This document shows positions 13,501 through 25,696 of a stretch of DNA of 64,000 bases, in pieces. A model generated the notes under the pieces. It was not told the origin of the DNA and made no database searches. It saw only the letters and a program-made list of their open reading frames with translations. The stretch lies in contig NC_088171.1 of NCBI RefSeq assembly GCF_028769735.1, positions 96,289,412 through 96,353,411 on the forward strand, given 5' to 3'. Each line of letters starts with the position of its first letter. Within the stretch, counting starts at the first letter, position 1. The translations under genes were made by a program, and so were the position numbers. This DNA is from Zonotrichia leucophrys gambelii. Lineage: Eukaryota; Chordata; Aves; Passeriformes; Passerellidae.

Positions 13501-14887
13501 ACCCAGGAATTGTAACCTGTTACCTGACCATGCTTTGATATGCATTTAACTTTGGCAATATTTCTCAGCAGGTCTAAAATACTCCATAGTTCACTGATTT
13601 GGCAGCATTTCAGATCTGTGTGAATGTCTGAAGTGTCTCTACTATTATGTCTTCATAGATATAATATGAATTATCTGCACTTTGCACCTTTTGTTTTGCT
13701 AGTTCTCTTGAGTATTTCAAAATAGATAGGCTGTAATTCAAATAACAATTTTTTAAAACAAGACACAAAAGTGTTCTTGTATAGCCTGTGCTTGTAGTGA
13801 GATAATTTGTTCCTGAGACCTTCTTCATTTGATACAACAATTAACAGGGAACATGCTCACACAATCACAGAATATTCATGACCACTCTCTCCTTGATCAA
13901 GAGGTAGTCCTGGTCTTTACTTTCACAGAATTGTTTTGTTTTAGTTTTGTTCAGTTTGGTTTGTTTTTATTATACAATATCGTTACCATACTCCTGACTC
14001 ATAGTTACTAACTTTCATTCAGAGTATATTTCTCCCTTTTCACAAATATGAAATTGCAGAAGTAGAGAGCCACAGGATAGCAGTCTTCATTTTTCAATAG
14101 ATTTGCTATCAGGAAATAAGGAATATAGATTCTCATCCTGTATCCACCACATCACTCAAAGAATAAAATAGTCATTAAAAATCTACAGCATCATCCACAA
14201 AATTTAAAATTGATATAGAAGCAGTTTATCAGAACATAATTCTGTGGCTTTAGCTATGAAAATTCCTCAGCTATTCTTAGGTGCAGATCTTCCAAATAAT
14301 TAACCGGAAATTCTACTGGGAGCAGTAGCCCTTGCTATACAATAATCCTTCTGCTTTGTGCACTTAATGAAACTTGGTTCCTTCTGCAAAAAATAGCATT
14401 GCTGAACTTGCTTAAATTTTCTAGAACTTCTTTCTACTTCTCTAGATACCATCTTTGAGACTGTTACATATGTGCAGCTCCTTCATCCTCTTTTGCCTAG
14501 TACAAGGTGGTTAAAGGCTGGCAGGTTGTGAAGCTTTTTTCTCACTCAAGCTTATGACTTTGCAGTATGAATAAAGTATTTTATCATAAATCCTTCTTTC
14601 TTTTGCATGTTTTGAGAAAAACAAAATCAAAAACAAGCATATCATGTGAGTTTTCAGTAGTGTCATCACAATTAAGGTAGCAGCTACTTGATCTGGTGGT
14701 ACAAACAGTTGTCTTTTCATGAATAAACTATCAAAATTGAAGAAGCTACTGTCCCCACAGGTTAGATCCTTCTATCTACATTCATGTGCCTGTGTCTGAG
14801 TTGTATGTATCAGCTGTATGACACAGCTTGAATTCATATCAATGTCAAATCAATCACAGTACTTTTATCTGTTTTAATTGTAGTTTC

Positions 14888-14893
14888 AACTAC
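14888..14893. repeat. Target-site duplication, left copy
   Basis: AACTAC directly precedes the solo LTR that starts at 14894. An identical copy follows its end. Confidence 0.9.
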
Positions 14894-15280
14894 TGTCACA
14901 GACATATTTTCATAAAAATCCTTTCTTTAGGATTTTTCCCCTTTCTGAGAAGCTGTGGCCTTGGCAACAAAATGTAAAAAATGGTTATCTGCTGCTGTGG
15001 AATGCAACAGGTGCACCTGTGATTAGTTTTCTGTGGATGTTTGGATTTACTGACCACTCACAGCAGAGCTGTTCTTGCTTTCTGCCTGGACACAGAACTT
15101 TGTTATTCATTCCTTTTCTATTCTTAGTGTAGCTAGCTTCTGAGAACTTTTCTCTCTATTCCTTTTAGTATAGTCATAATGTAATATATATCATAAAATA
15201 ATAAATCAAGCCTTCTGAACATGAAGTCAACATTCTCGTCTCTCTCTTCACCCTGAAAAACCCTTGCAAGCCCTGTAACA
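14894..15280 (+). mobile_element. Solo LTR, ERVK/ERV2 type (TguLTR5-like)
   Basis: A 387-bp element that begins TGTCACAGAC and ends in CA (CCCTGTAACA), flanked on both sides by AACTAC. A 6-bp duplication and TG...CA ends are the mark of an ERVK-class integration. The polyadenylation signal AATAAA at 15200-15205 sets the sense strand. A short hairpin (AAAAATCCT, 6-base loop, reverse complement) lies near the 5' end. From memory the sequence matches the TguLTR5 group of songbird LTRs. A second copy lies at 58049-58433. No gag, pol or env lies beside it, so this is a solo LTR left by recombination between two LTRs. Confidence 0.92.
15200..15205 (+). promoter_or_regulatory. LTR polyadenylation signal AATAAA
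   Basis: A canonical AATAAA at the position expected at the R-U5 side of the solo LTR, conserved in the sister copy at 58355-58360. Confidence 0.7.
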
Positions 15281-15286
15281 AACTAC
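15281..15286. repeat. Target-site duplication, right copy
   Basis: AACTAC immediately after the LTR end, identical to 14888-14893. Confidence 0.9.
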
Positions 15287-17486
15287 TTGTGCACAGAAGT
15301 AAAAATGTAAAGGCTTCAGTCATGGGACAGTAACAAACGACCCTAGGACAGTAACAGTTCCTGCAGACATTTTAAAATGATCACAAATATATGTCCTAAT
15401 TTTGTGAATGAGAGATGACTAGCAAGGTATCTTTCAGAATGAGTTTTTTGGACTGTGCTTATACAGTTTTTTGCTGTAAATCTAATTCATTCTGCCTGTG
15501 CTCCAAGCCAATGATCAGCCACACAGAGCAAGAAGCGCAAAAGGGTACACAGACAAACCTTACTCTCTAGGTCCTGCTCCTCAACGCTGCTTCTAGGTCA
15601 GACACATTGCCACACAGCTAAATGGTTTCCAGGTGTTTGAAAGAATCAGCAGATTGATTTCAGATCTTCTTGGGCATGAGTGACTCCATTGCACCTGCTT
15701 GAAAAAACAGGAGTCCATCCTTAGACACACTGCTGTCCTCTCATGTCCATTCCCTGCTGCTGAGGCTTCCTGCCACTGTTCTGGTGTAACTTGCATTCTC
15801 TAGCTCTTTCTCTGGCCTCTGCACACTCTGGTCACTGTTCCAAATCCTAACTGCTATCGATTTGCCTTTTATTACCTCCATATTTCAATTGGTGCAGGAC
15901 CAATGCTGGCAAAGGTTTTTCTGAACTACTTCTCCAGCTCTGTGCTATTTTAGTATGACTTCAGGTCTCCATCTGTCTGATTTTTCCTCCTCCCCATTTC
16001 AGAAGTTAGGAGAGTAAAATATGCTCTTATTTCAGAGATACTTGAAAATACTGTTTTCAAAATCTAGTGGCTCTCTTTGCACTTGTGGTAGCTGATGTTA
16101 TGATATGGTTTTTAAATTCAAGTGTTTGGGTTTTTAATCTAAAAAATGGTTTTCTTTTCATCCCTGTTTCATGGCATAAGGATGCTAAAACTATTTAAAA
16201 CCCTCTATACTAATGCTTTATATATATGGCAGACAACTGGTTTTATTCAGCCTTGTTTTTTTCTTAATATGCCTGAGTTATTTGTGTTTAAATGCACTGA
16301 ATTTTTATGAAGCATGAATATTCCAAAATTTTAAATATGTTTAAAAAAGTTAAACTGTGGCAAAACAGAGCAGAGATTTTTAATACAGAAATATGCAATA
16401 AATTTGGGAGGGAGTTGCTGTTATCATGGAGAATATCTCTGTAATTTTATTTGTTCAAATAATGTGCTTTAAGCAAAAAACTACTAAAATTATAGTAGAA
16501 TGAGAAATTTATATTTGATACACATTTTCATATATGCACATAACCATGCATATACAAAGTTATCAACGTCTATAGAGAAAAAAAAAGTACATCCCAACTT
16601 CTCATATAGAACTGTGGAGCAACAAATGAGCTCACATGTTTTTAAGAATTCATTACTTTTCTAAGACATATTAACCTAACTTTGAACTATCCTCAGAATT
16701 AATGCTAAAAGTTCATTTGTCAAGTAAATGAGGCAAGTACATATTAGATGTATTAGTTTTAACCCTCCTTTCTCCTCAGAATGTGAGTGATCTCATTTGC
16801 AAAATTTAATCATTTTTGTTCATATCTAACAACATTCCCAAAGTATCCTTGGATAAGAGCAGCAGAGTGATAAAAACGGGGTTATTTTAGCACAACCCCT
16901 GTTGAATTCAAAATACTTTTTATGTAGAAATTGCTTTCCTTCTCCTATTTGCATCATTATGAATATATTTTCTGCATGTTTCTGTTGTAATTTTCAGAGA
17001 GGTCAATGGCAAAAATATGCAAATTCCAGTAAGCTGTGTTATTACCTCATCAAGAGTGAAATCCTGAACTTTATTTCAGTAACTTTCATATGCAATTAAA
17101 GCTCAACTTTCCCAACAGGGTTAGAGTATGTTTAATTAAAAATGAAGTTCGTGATAGTCTAATACAACACACTAAATCAAATGAAAACACCCCTACCTTG
17201 TAGCCTTGCCTTCTAAAATTACTGATAAAACATGGAAAGGAATTTTGACTTCTCACTTTTTGGTCTTCAAACCAAGCAATTTTTTAACTTCAGGAAGACT
17301 GATTACAGACTTAAAAAGCAAATGTCTGTATTATGCAAATAATACTTTATGAGTTTTGATGTTGTTCTGTTTTTTCCACCAAGTGATCAAAGGAAACGAA
17401 AAAGGTGATCAGTAGTCAATCATCAAAGCAATTAGTGTTAAACTAATCAATATTTGTCACATTATGGCTACACTGATATTCACAGG
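15287..17486. other. Noncoding stretch with a GC-richer patch
   Basis: No gene recognised. The part at about 15490-15830 is clearly less AT-rich than its surroundings and could be an old repeat or a conserved noncoding element. A 67-codon frame there (15593-15796, -) has no known motif. The rest is AT-rich. Confidence 0.5.
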
Positions 17487-18130
17487 TGCTGCGGGTTAAT
17501 CACAGAAGGCAGCTGAGCATCACCCAGTCACTCACTACCCCAGCAGAATGGGGAGGAGAAGCAGAAGAGCAAAAGCAACAAATTAACACATGGACCAATA
17601 TCAAGACAGTTTAAGACAGGACTAAAATCTGCACATACAAGCAGAGCAAGAAAGGAATTAATTCCCAGTTCCCTTTGTCAGGCAGATGTTCAGCCATTCC
17701 CAGAGAAGCAAAGTTTCATAAGTTAACAACTACCTGGGGAGAGAGAAGCCACAGCCACAAACAATCCCTGCTTCCTACTGCCCCACATTTCCTGCTGCCA
17801 TGTATCCTCTGAGCCAAAGTAATGCTAATGTGTGCATTATATGTACAAGCAGATCACAGCTGCCTTCACTGTTCCACCAGGACGTGGGGTACTTTGATTT
17901 TGGTTTGGTGAGAGAAGCTGAATGGCCCATGGGGTAAATGGTAACTTGTGCTGCTCACCTGGCCCAGAGGGACTTGTGGAACTGTGGGAGATGCACTGCA
18001 CATCGTAGCTCTGAGGTCCCAGACCCACCAAAAAAAAACCAAAAACAAACCCAAAGACAATATCAAGGGGCAATTTAGGAAATAAGAAACTAGAGTACAT
18101 ATGCATAGTACCAACCCCTAAACCAATCTG
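17487..18130 (-). mobile_element. Degraded avian ERV LTR, antisense
   Basis: On the plus strand it opens TGCTGCGGGTTAATCACAG, followed by the 'gcagctgagcatcac' and 'ccccagcagaatggggagga' lines and a 'caagacagtttaa' line. This is the reverse complement of the 3' end of a common avian LTR whose other end normally reads '...CCAGGACA'. Similarity I can recognise runs to about 17800. The part to 18130, ending in an A-rich patch (about 18031-18055), is assigned only by continuity. No target duplication was found. Open frames of 82 and 89 codons on the minus strand are read-through of this element. Confidence 0.68.
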
Positions 18131-19234
18131 CTACATTCGAGGTTGGCTTACACTGCCATTTTAAAAATTCTTATTATAGTTATATTTAACATGTTCTAAC
18201 ATGAATATATTCTTTGAATGTTTTATGATATTATCTGCTTCCATGGTCTCTCAGGTAGTGTACTTGGTGTCAACTACAGTTTTAAATCCAAAGAATAATG
18301 ATTAAATATTGCACATTTCTGGTCTGCAAAACAATAAATGTCAGCTGCACTCAGACTGTAACTCAAGACAATTAACTGGAAGACAAAAAATTGCTTTTTC
18401 TTTCCCCTGCTGCCAGAGCTGTAAACTCTTTGCCAAATTGCCTTTATAAGAATTTAACTTCCCTACTGATTAGTTTGACTCACATTAATTTAAAAAATAC
18501 CTCAGCTGCAACTTACTAGGCTATAAAACTGTCGCTTTTCCTAGCATGAAGACATCCTGGTTGTTATTTTATTTTAGTTCAAATCTTTTAAAAATAAGTA
18601 AATGGATTAATTAATAATTCTGAAATCCCAATAGAAAGATTATTTCTGTTTTATTATCTTTTCATTAAAACATACCTGTGGTCTCTTAAGGTGGTTTTTA
18701 AGAGCAAGATTTTTTCCCTCCCCAAACCTGTTTCAGCTACAAAACTTATGCTTACAAAGGAAGAAAGTGTTCCACTTTAAATTCCAAATTTAAGTGACAT
18801 TTTCTATTTCATTTTAAGTCTAAATTAGTCCCTTCTAACTATATGTATGTTTCTTGCCTCGTCTTTTTTTTTCTTTCTTTTTCCCTAATTTTTAAAATTA
18901 GTCATTGACAAATTCAAACAGGCAATCGTAAAAATTTTCTGTGTACACCTTTGTGTAATATTAGTAATCAGTACTTTGGAACAACCAGAGGAAGAACAGT
19001 GGAGAAAGTTCAAACCATAGCTCCTGATAAAGGAATACAGGACAGATTTAAATGATTTGATGATTTATAAATTATTTAGCTTTGTTACTCAAAAGAGGCA
19101 CAGATGTATGGAAACTGCAGTTTTAGACTGGCATGCTAAAATCTTTGGAAATTGAAGAGCTAGGTCAGCTCAAAGGAGTGCTGTGCTCATTGGTTTGGCC
19201 TGTAGGCTCGAAGGTAAACTGGTGGCCTCAGCTG

Positions 19235-19288
19235 GAACTACATTGCCAAGAAGAACTACATTGCCAAGCAGAACTACACTGCCAAGCA
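19235..19288. repeat. 18-bp tandem repeat, three units
   Basis: Three head-to-tail copies of GAACTACATTGCCAAGMA. Units start at 19235, 19253 and 19271 and differ from each other at one or two positions. Because 18 is a multiple of three, the frame through it stays open and reads ELHCQA-like repeats, but no other sign of a gene is present. Confidence 0.9.
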
Positions 19289-20701
19289 GAAGGCAGAGGA
19301 GGGAAAAGGGTATGAGTGTCTTGGGGACCACTGGAGGGCTGATAAGGCCAATGGTTAGTTCAGGAGTTCACCATGTAATATCTTTTTTAGTGATGTGTTA
19401 AACAGGGCAATCTCTTCTTTATACTGAAGATGATGTGATATTAGCATAGCTGTTGTTATTTTTTAGGATTATTTTGTTTCTTCTAGAAATGATACAGTAA
19501 TAGATCCAAGAACTTATCTTTTTTCTTAAGATACAATGCACTTGTTTTGTAACGTCAGGCTAAGGTGTTTCTATGAATAAAGCCCAACATATTTTGTTGT
19601 TCTTTAAGCATATTTTGACTGGTTTCATTATCCTGCATTTACTACTTATCCAACCTGACTTGCAAGAAGCAGCGTACTTCATCACCAGCAAAGCTTGCAT
19701 AAATAAAAACTTATGAGTCTAAAATGATAATTACCACAATCTAATGAATCACATAAATCATTTATAATGAAGGGAAATAAACAATGACTCAGAAATGAAC
19801 ACATTAATAACTTGGGCTGTGTTTTTTTTCCAGAAGCAATGAGTGGTTTAATTTATATAGTGTGTCCATAGACAGTATAACTGGAATCCTATCATTGAAA
19901 TAATTAGTAGTTAATCTAAGGGGATAAACATATCTAGCAGAGTCCAAATTGAAAAATGGCTATTAAAATTATCATTAAACTAGGAACATTACTATAAAAT
20001 TATAGTAAATGGCCAACATGATTATAAAGAAAATGCAAAATCTTCAAGAGATAATTTACCAAACGCAACTAACATATCTCCATCCCTCATCAAGCACCCT
20101 CCCCACCACAATTATTTTTAAAAAGTTCCTAAACAGAAAATGGACCTTATTTAAATAAAAATGTACATGTTTACAAGACAGAAATAATAATAATTTTAAC
20201 AAAAGCTCTGGAATTCTCTTTGCCTAAATTTTTCACTTGGGTATGTTGGATGAGTATGGCCTGGGTGTGACGACAGATATTGGAGGTTTTGGCTCAGGAC
20301 CATTATCATGGTGCTTCAGACCAGCACCTATCTTCCTCAGTGACATAAAGAGATGAAAACCAAATGCCTACAACTATAGCAGTGATATGGAGAAGTTGGT
20401 AGATTGCATTTCAAATATTTTCTAATGTATGTAGAGAAACTAATTTTAGTGCATATGAAATGGGGATTGGATTTCCACAGACACTTGTGAATATTCTCAA
20501 TGCAAAAATAACATAGTAGAAAATTTTAAGTGTATTAAAAGATTCTAGTACACTATCCTAGAATCTCTAAACCAAGAATACTGTAAGATTGCTACATTAG
20601 TTACAATAATTTAGCATATTATTTTTATTTATAGTAAATTATAAAACTATTGAAAATTTAGAACACTGAAAATATCTAGCTTCTGATTTACTTGCTTTTG
20701 T

Positions 20702-20775
20702 AATATTTATGAATATTATTATTATTGTTTTTGAATATTATTTATTGAATATTTATGAATATTATTATTATTGTT
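20702..20775. repeat. Direct repeat, 28 bp at 46-bp spacing
   Basis: The block beginning AATATTTATGAATATTATTA at 20702 recurs at 20748. The copies look identical over about 28 bases. This is a local duplication in AT-rich DNA. Confidence 0.8.
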
Positions 20776-21540
20776 ATTGTCTTCTATTTTAGTTATAAAC
20801 ATTATTAACTTTCTATATACCCTGCACATTACCATTTACTTGAAATCATAAGTGGATTACTGGTTTTCCAATTCGAAATAGATGATCATAATATGTAACT
20901 AAGTTGATCTGTTAGGAAAAAAGCCCTCAGATATTTTATGTATATATGTTCCTGGCGATTAGTGAAATGTCACAGGAGCTGAATTCACTGAGAGAAGCCA
21001 CAGTTAGACAGGTTAAGAAATTTCAAGGGTCCTGGAGAGCATGAGCTAGTGCATCGGTGCAACTCTGACCTTTCGGTCGCTTCAGACAAGGCTGCAGGGG
21101 CTAAGTCAGAAAATTTAGGCAATGCTCAGAAGTCTGTAAATTCTGGAGATTTGGAGTAACTATGAAAATCCCAGAGAAATGCATTATTGCACTACAAGAA
21201 GTGCCGTTTAGACAAGGCGGATTTTGAGCTTACACTGCAGTAATGAGCACCTCCTTGTCTCTGCTTTCCAGTTTCCAACACGCAGCCACAACCTGGCTTC
21301 TGACTTGCTCAGGACAAAGTACATCAAGTTTTTTCACTGGATATAGAGTGTTCTTGGCACCTCATTTTGCTTTTTCTACACAAAAGAGTTTGGCTCTTTT
21401 CTCAGAAAAAAACACCAAAGAAACCCAAACAATATTCTTAGTAATTTAAAGTGATTAGTTTATTTAAAGATAAAGCATACAAAATATTGAATCATTTTTC
21501 TTTTTATCTTTTTCTTTGAAGGCATTTAAATACTGAGTCC

Positions 21541-21623
21541 ATGGTGTTAATACAAAAACATAATGTATTTGTGTTAAGTACATTATGTAAATAATGTTTA
21601 TGGTGTTAATATAAAAATATAAT
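21541..21623. repeat. Imperfect direct repeat flanking an inverted repeat
   Basis: ATGGTGTTAATACAAAAACA at 21541 recurs with three changes at 21600. Between and overlapping them, ACATAATGTA (21558-21567) pairs with TACATTATGT (21579-21588), a perfect 10-bp inverted repeat. Confidence 0.75.
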
Positions 21624-22228
21624 ATAGGAGATGTTTTTCTTTTTCCTTCCAGCAGTGGAGGAATCTTTTTTGCAATAAAGAAGAGTTCAGAAATCTAGAA
21701 TAAAGATCTCAGCTTATGGGATAACTGAGCTCCTATGTTTCAGCACCCAGTAAATGTCAACTGATTAAAACTGGCAGGGAAAAATGATTGGCAACATGTT
21801 CAAACAATTCATGAAACTCAAAAAGGCATGTTATTTTTTGTGAAATTTTTGTGACAGCCAGATATCATTCAGTTTTGCACTGGAAACCATCATTTTTTTT
21901 CTGTTCAATGAGAAAATATATAATTGTCTCTACACTCACAACTGCCAGCATTAAAAGCAACAAGTATTTTTGAATTCTATCTGAATGATTTTTTATATCA
22001 AGTAGCCTAATGAAAGCTGATTGTCTAATCAGCTAATGCACAACATTTCTGATAATAAATGCAACCATGCTGGTGAAAATTTAATTAAGATAAATACCCA
22101 TCATGTATTCAGTTATATCAGTAAAAAATTTTCAAAATAAAATGATCTATTCAACTCACCTCAAAATGGCTTAATTTCAAAATAGTCTTTCTCTGAAACT
22201 TCCAAGGACACAGTTTATTTTCACCCTG

Positions 22229-22312
22229 ATGAATAAGTAATATATCATATAAGTCATATTCATATATATATATGAATATTATATTTATACATGAATAAGT
22301 AATATATTATAT
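22229..22312. repeat. Direct repeat around a 24-bp perfect palindrome
   Basis: The word ATGAATAAGTAATATAT occurs at 22229 and again at 22291. Between the copies, 22256-22279 is a perfect palindrome centred on the 22267/22268 junction, built from a TATTC arm and alternating AT. Such DNA can extrude as a cruciform. Confidence 0.85.
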
Positions 22313-24937
22313 TACAACTACCACCTATATATTACTATTATCATTTGTCTTTTTTCCTACTTTTTGGATAAATTAATATTGTATCTAAATCATGAGACAC
22401 GATCAAACAAGAACACAGTGATTCAGCAATACTTTTTCTTATGAAGTTGTTAACACCATCCCATAGATGAAGTATTCTAAAAATAAGTTCTTTCCTTTCC
22501 TAGTGACATGTCATTAAAAAACTAAATAAATTGTATGGTACCATGTCGATGTCATGTTACTATAAATATATATTCATTATTTTATTAATCTCTTTTAAAG
22601 ATTTCTGTGCTTTAAAGAACACACACAGTAGTTCTGTACTATATACTGTGGGGAGAGACAATGTCACAAACCAAACTGTTCATAGGAATAAGAGGTATGA
22701 TAGTAGCTTATTTTTGAACTTTGGATCTCTTTAGAAATTACAGACATTTCAGAGTTTCTGTTACTTGAGGGCCAGATGGTTCTGCTTTGGGAGAGCAAGA
22801 AACACAATCCCAAGGTAGCATTCAGCAGATGTCCAAGCAGCAGTTCCAGCTGACCAGACAAGTTTGCTCTTCCTTCACACAGACAAAGCCAGGAATGATG
22901 CAAGAAAAGGAAATAAGCCACAAACACTATGGTTACTGAGTATAGAGAAAATAATGTAAAAACTTACAGCAAAAAAATAAACACAAAAAAATCCAAATCT
23001 CAAATCCATCATACTTATGATTTTTTTTGGGGGTGGAGAGAAATGGAAAGGGTAGGAAGGTGGCCTAGGGAAAGAAGCAATTGGATTTTCTTGCTCCATA
23101 AGAAGCATACTTTTGTTCTGATGAAGGTGCTTATTTCCCTATCAACTACAATAACTGAATTTTATAACTACAACTGTTCTGACTAGAAGTATATTGTTTA
23201 TGTCTGCAGAGTGCTCTGACTAGATCTCTAGAATCAACACATGCCTGCTGAACCAAATAGCACGTGTGGGTTTTAAATTATTTGGGGATCACATGACACC
23301 AATTATAATTTTTTTTCTTTAATATAAGCAATAAAAAAAAGACTGCACTTTTACTTCTGTGACTGACATTCTGATAGAAATTAGAATCTAATAACACAGC
23401 ACCTGGAATACTGTACAGGCATTAAAGAAAAAAAAAAACCCAAACAAATAAAAGGAGGATTTTGCAGTAGAACAAGACTAAAACACAAGGGATTTGGTTT
23501 TACTCACAATCTTCTTACTTTTTTTTTCATCTCTAAGCGAGGTGTTTCCTTCCTCACCATTTTAGTTTACTGCTGGATATTTATGACATAGAATGAGAGC
23601 AAAATTAGTTCAGTTGGATCTACAGCTGCTTCTCCCTTTCCAAGTCCAGATATTTCTAACTAAAGCCTTGGATACTCACCAAGCTGCTGTTGCTCTGCTT
23701 CCTATCACAATTTGTGTGGAAAGACAACAGAAAAGCATCTTCCAAAGGAAACTCACAAAATACTAGTCTAAATAAGTGGAGGAACTGCGGCTTTCAGATT
23801 GCCTACATGAAGATGAAAATGCTATGAGAATGTTGATTCGAAATATGGGATGGAGAATACTTCAAATAGGCTTTGTGTATTCAAAATGCAAATGTTGTTA
23901 TTTTTTATTGACATAGAGCGTAATATTGGTTTTTTCCTTTTTTCCATTGGTAAATAACATCACAAAGTATCTCTGGGGCAGACCTTCTTTGTTGGCTGTC
24001 CTACTGAAAAGCCCAGTAGTGAAAGAATAATGGGTGATAAATCATTTTCTTACTTATATTGGTGCTCCTTCCAGAATAATCTGACTTTTTTTTCTGCAAT
24101 ACGTCCACAAAATTATGCAATTTCAATTGCTGTCTTTGAGCTTCAGTTTTCTTTGTAAAAATTGACATCATTTGCTAGCAGTAAACTCTTTTACTAAGGA
24201 AATTAAATCACTCTTGTGTTCAAGATTTTATTGTCAAATTTCCTTACAGAGAGGTGTAATTGCAGTCAGACTGGCTTCAGACTTCTAAGCCATCTTTTAT
24301 TTTTTGTGGCATTACATACACAGGATTTGATCTTCATCTTTCATGTATTGACATGTACTACATCAGCATGGAAAGTTTCCTAAATTTGAAGGTAACAACC
24401 CATCCTGACAGTTTACATCAGTAGATTAGGAAGCTTTTAGATACTGTAATTGGAATGATGGAACCATGTGAGTCAATCCAGAGAAAAAGTGAGGTTTTGA
24501 ATTAATGGCACTCTTACCAAATACATCTATAAATAATGTCTTACGCAGAATTGCTTGCTATCCAAATTCAGAGTGCATTTGATATGTGATAGTCACAAGC
24601 TCCTGTAATCTATGTATATGCATTCTGATGTAGTGATCATCTTCTGATTTCATCTGTTTAAATACTCCCATGGACCTCAGGAAACCTTTGAGCCATATAT
24701 AAACAGCAAGGCCTGAGATGACAAATGTGACAGGATTGTAATAAAAAGAATTATGTATGCATGTAGCACGTTGAACCAACAATCTTTATAATCCATTTTC
24801 AAGGCCTGTGAGATCAAATTTTCATGGACAGAGGTCAAGCATCATAGATCTCTTACACTCACCCTGTGTAGTTGGGCTTTTCACTTTTCTGGTAAATATA
24901 TAACTTTACTGTCACCTGTCTTTTTGCTTGTCATAAT

Positions 24938-24943
24938 TCCTTC
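24938..24943. repeat. Probable target-site duplication, left copy
   Basis: TCCTTC precedes the LTR that starts TGTCCTGG at 24944. The same six bases follow the LTR at 25588. Confidence 0.7.
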
Positions 24944-25587
24944 TGTCCTGGGGTGACTTTATGATCCTTTTTTCCAGTCATCTGTTCTGTTTATGCTGGG
25001 TATTAACTTTTGCACGTTTAAGACCGGTTCCAAGAGCAAAGGGGGAGAGAAGAAGCACAGAGTTTGTTATCAGAAACTGCACTCGCTGCCCTGCATCTTC
25101 TTCTGGACTGTGTCGTCTACAGACAGACCGCAGGAGAGAGCTTTCCTTTGCTATTTAGTTAGGGGTTTTTTAGGTAGCTGAGGCAGAGAAGTCACTTGGA
25201 ATGTGGCTTTTCTTTTTCTTGGAACTGTTCAAACCTGCTCTGGTCTAAAAACTCAGAAAAACATCAGGACCTCATTCCTGTGACCCACCAGGGCCTGGGA
25301 CATGGCATTTCCAGAGCAGGAGGGAATGATAAGAGACTGAGCGAGCCGAGCTACACCCCATGACAAAGACTTTTGGAATTTTTCACCTCTTTGGAGCAGC
25401 AAGAAATTTTATTGTTAAATATTATTAATTTCTTATGCTTGTGAATACTTAGCTTGTTAGATAAACAGTTTTTTCCACTTTTCTCCCAGGAAATTTTTCC
25501 CAACCAGCTGCGGGAGGGGCTGCTTGAATCTGCTTTCTAGAGACATCCCTTTGGAAGTTTCTTCCCAAGTTTACCCTAACCCAGGAC
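24944..25587. mobile_element. Solo LTR of a songbird ERV
   Basis: A 644-bp element starting TGTCCTGGGGTGAC and ending AACCCAGGAC. Its tips form the inverted repeat TGTCCTGG...CCAGGAC(A), with the last A lost. The interior (25020-25180 and 25300-25420) matches, from memory, an LTR family common in passerine genomes that contains 'ctgtgtcgtctacagaca' and 'ctacaccccatgacaaagac' lines. Flanking TCCTTC copies suggest a 6-bp target duplication. Orientation is uncertain: AATAAA occurs on the minus strand near 25410, but I cannot place a promoter. Short frames inside it are not genes. Confidence 0.82.
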
Positions 25588-25696
25588 TCCTTCCTTCCTT
25601 CCTTCCTTCCTTCCTTCCTTCCTTCCTGCCTGCCTGCCTGCCTTCCTGCCTTCCTGCCTTCCTGCCTTCCTGCCTTCCTCCTTCCCTCCCTCCCTC
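25588..25696. repeat. Compound microsatellite (CCTT)n-(CCTG)n-(CCCT)n
   Basis: It begins with about ten CCTT units and passes through CCTG units and alternating CCTTCCTG units to CCCT units. It starts at the base after the LTR, where the target duplication should lie. The minus-strand frame over it (25449-25778) reads GRKAGRQEGRK-type low complexity and is not a gene. Confidence 0.95.

Larger units (their letters stand above)
5021..14893. other. Long plain noncoding stretch
   Basis: Nearly 10 kb with no gene, RNA gene or confidently recognised repeat. Open frames are all under 100 codons and have no recognisable motif. Minor items: an (AAC)n-like run at 5211-5231, the GA-rich tract listed separately, an A run at 7539-7555, and T/G-rich patches at about 12640-12710 and 13920-13975. 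A slightly more GC-rich patch at 5400-5600 is unexplained. The likely status is intergenic or deep intronic DNA with old unrecognisable repeats. Confidence 0.5.
18131..24943. other. AT-rich noncoding stretch with small duplications
   Basis: No gene recognised. It includes an 18-bp tandem repeat near 19.24 kb, three short AT-rich direct duplications between 20.7 and 22.3 kb and a 24-bp palindrome, all listed separately. A patch at 20990-21250 is richer in CpG and GC than its neighbours and unexplained. Confidence 0.5.

Noticed and set aside
17837..18114. Minus frames of 82 and 89 codons with a hydrophobic start
   Set aside because: They lie in the degraded LTR and its A-rich end; the hydrophobic stretch comes from the T-rich complement of that tract.
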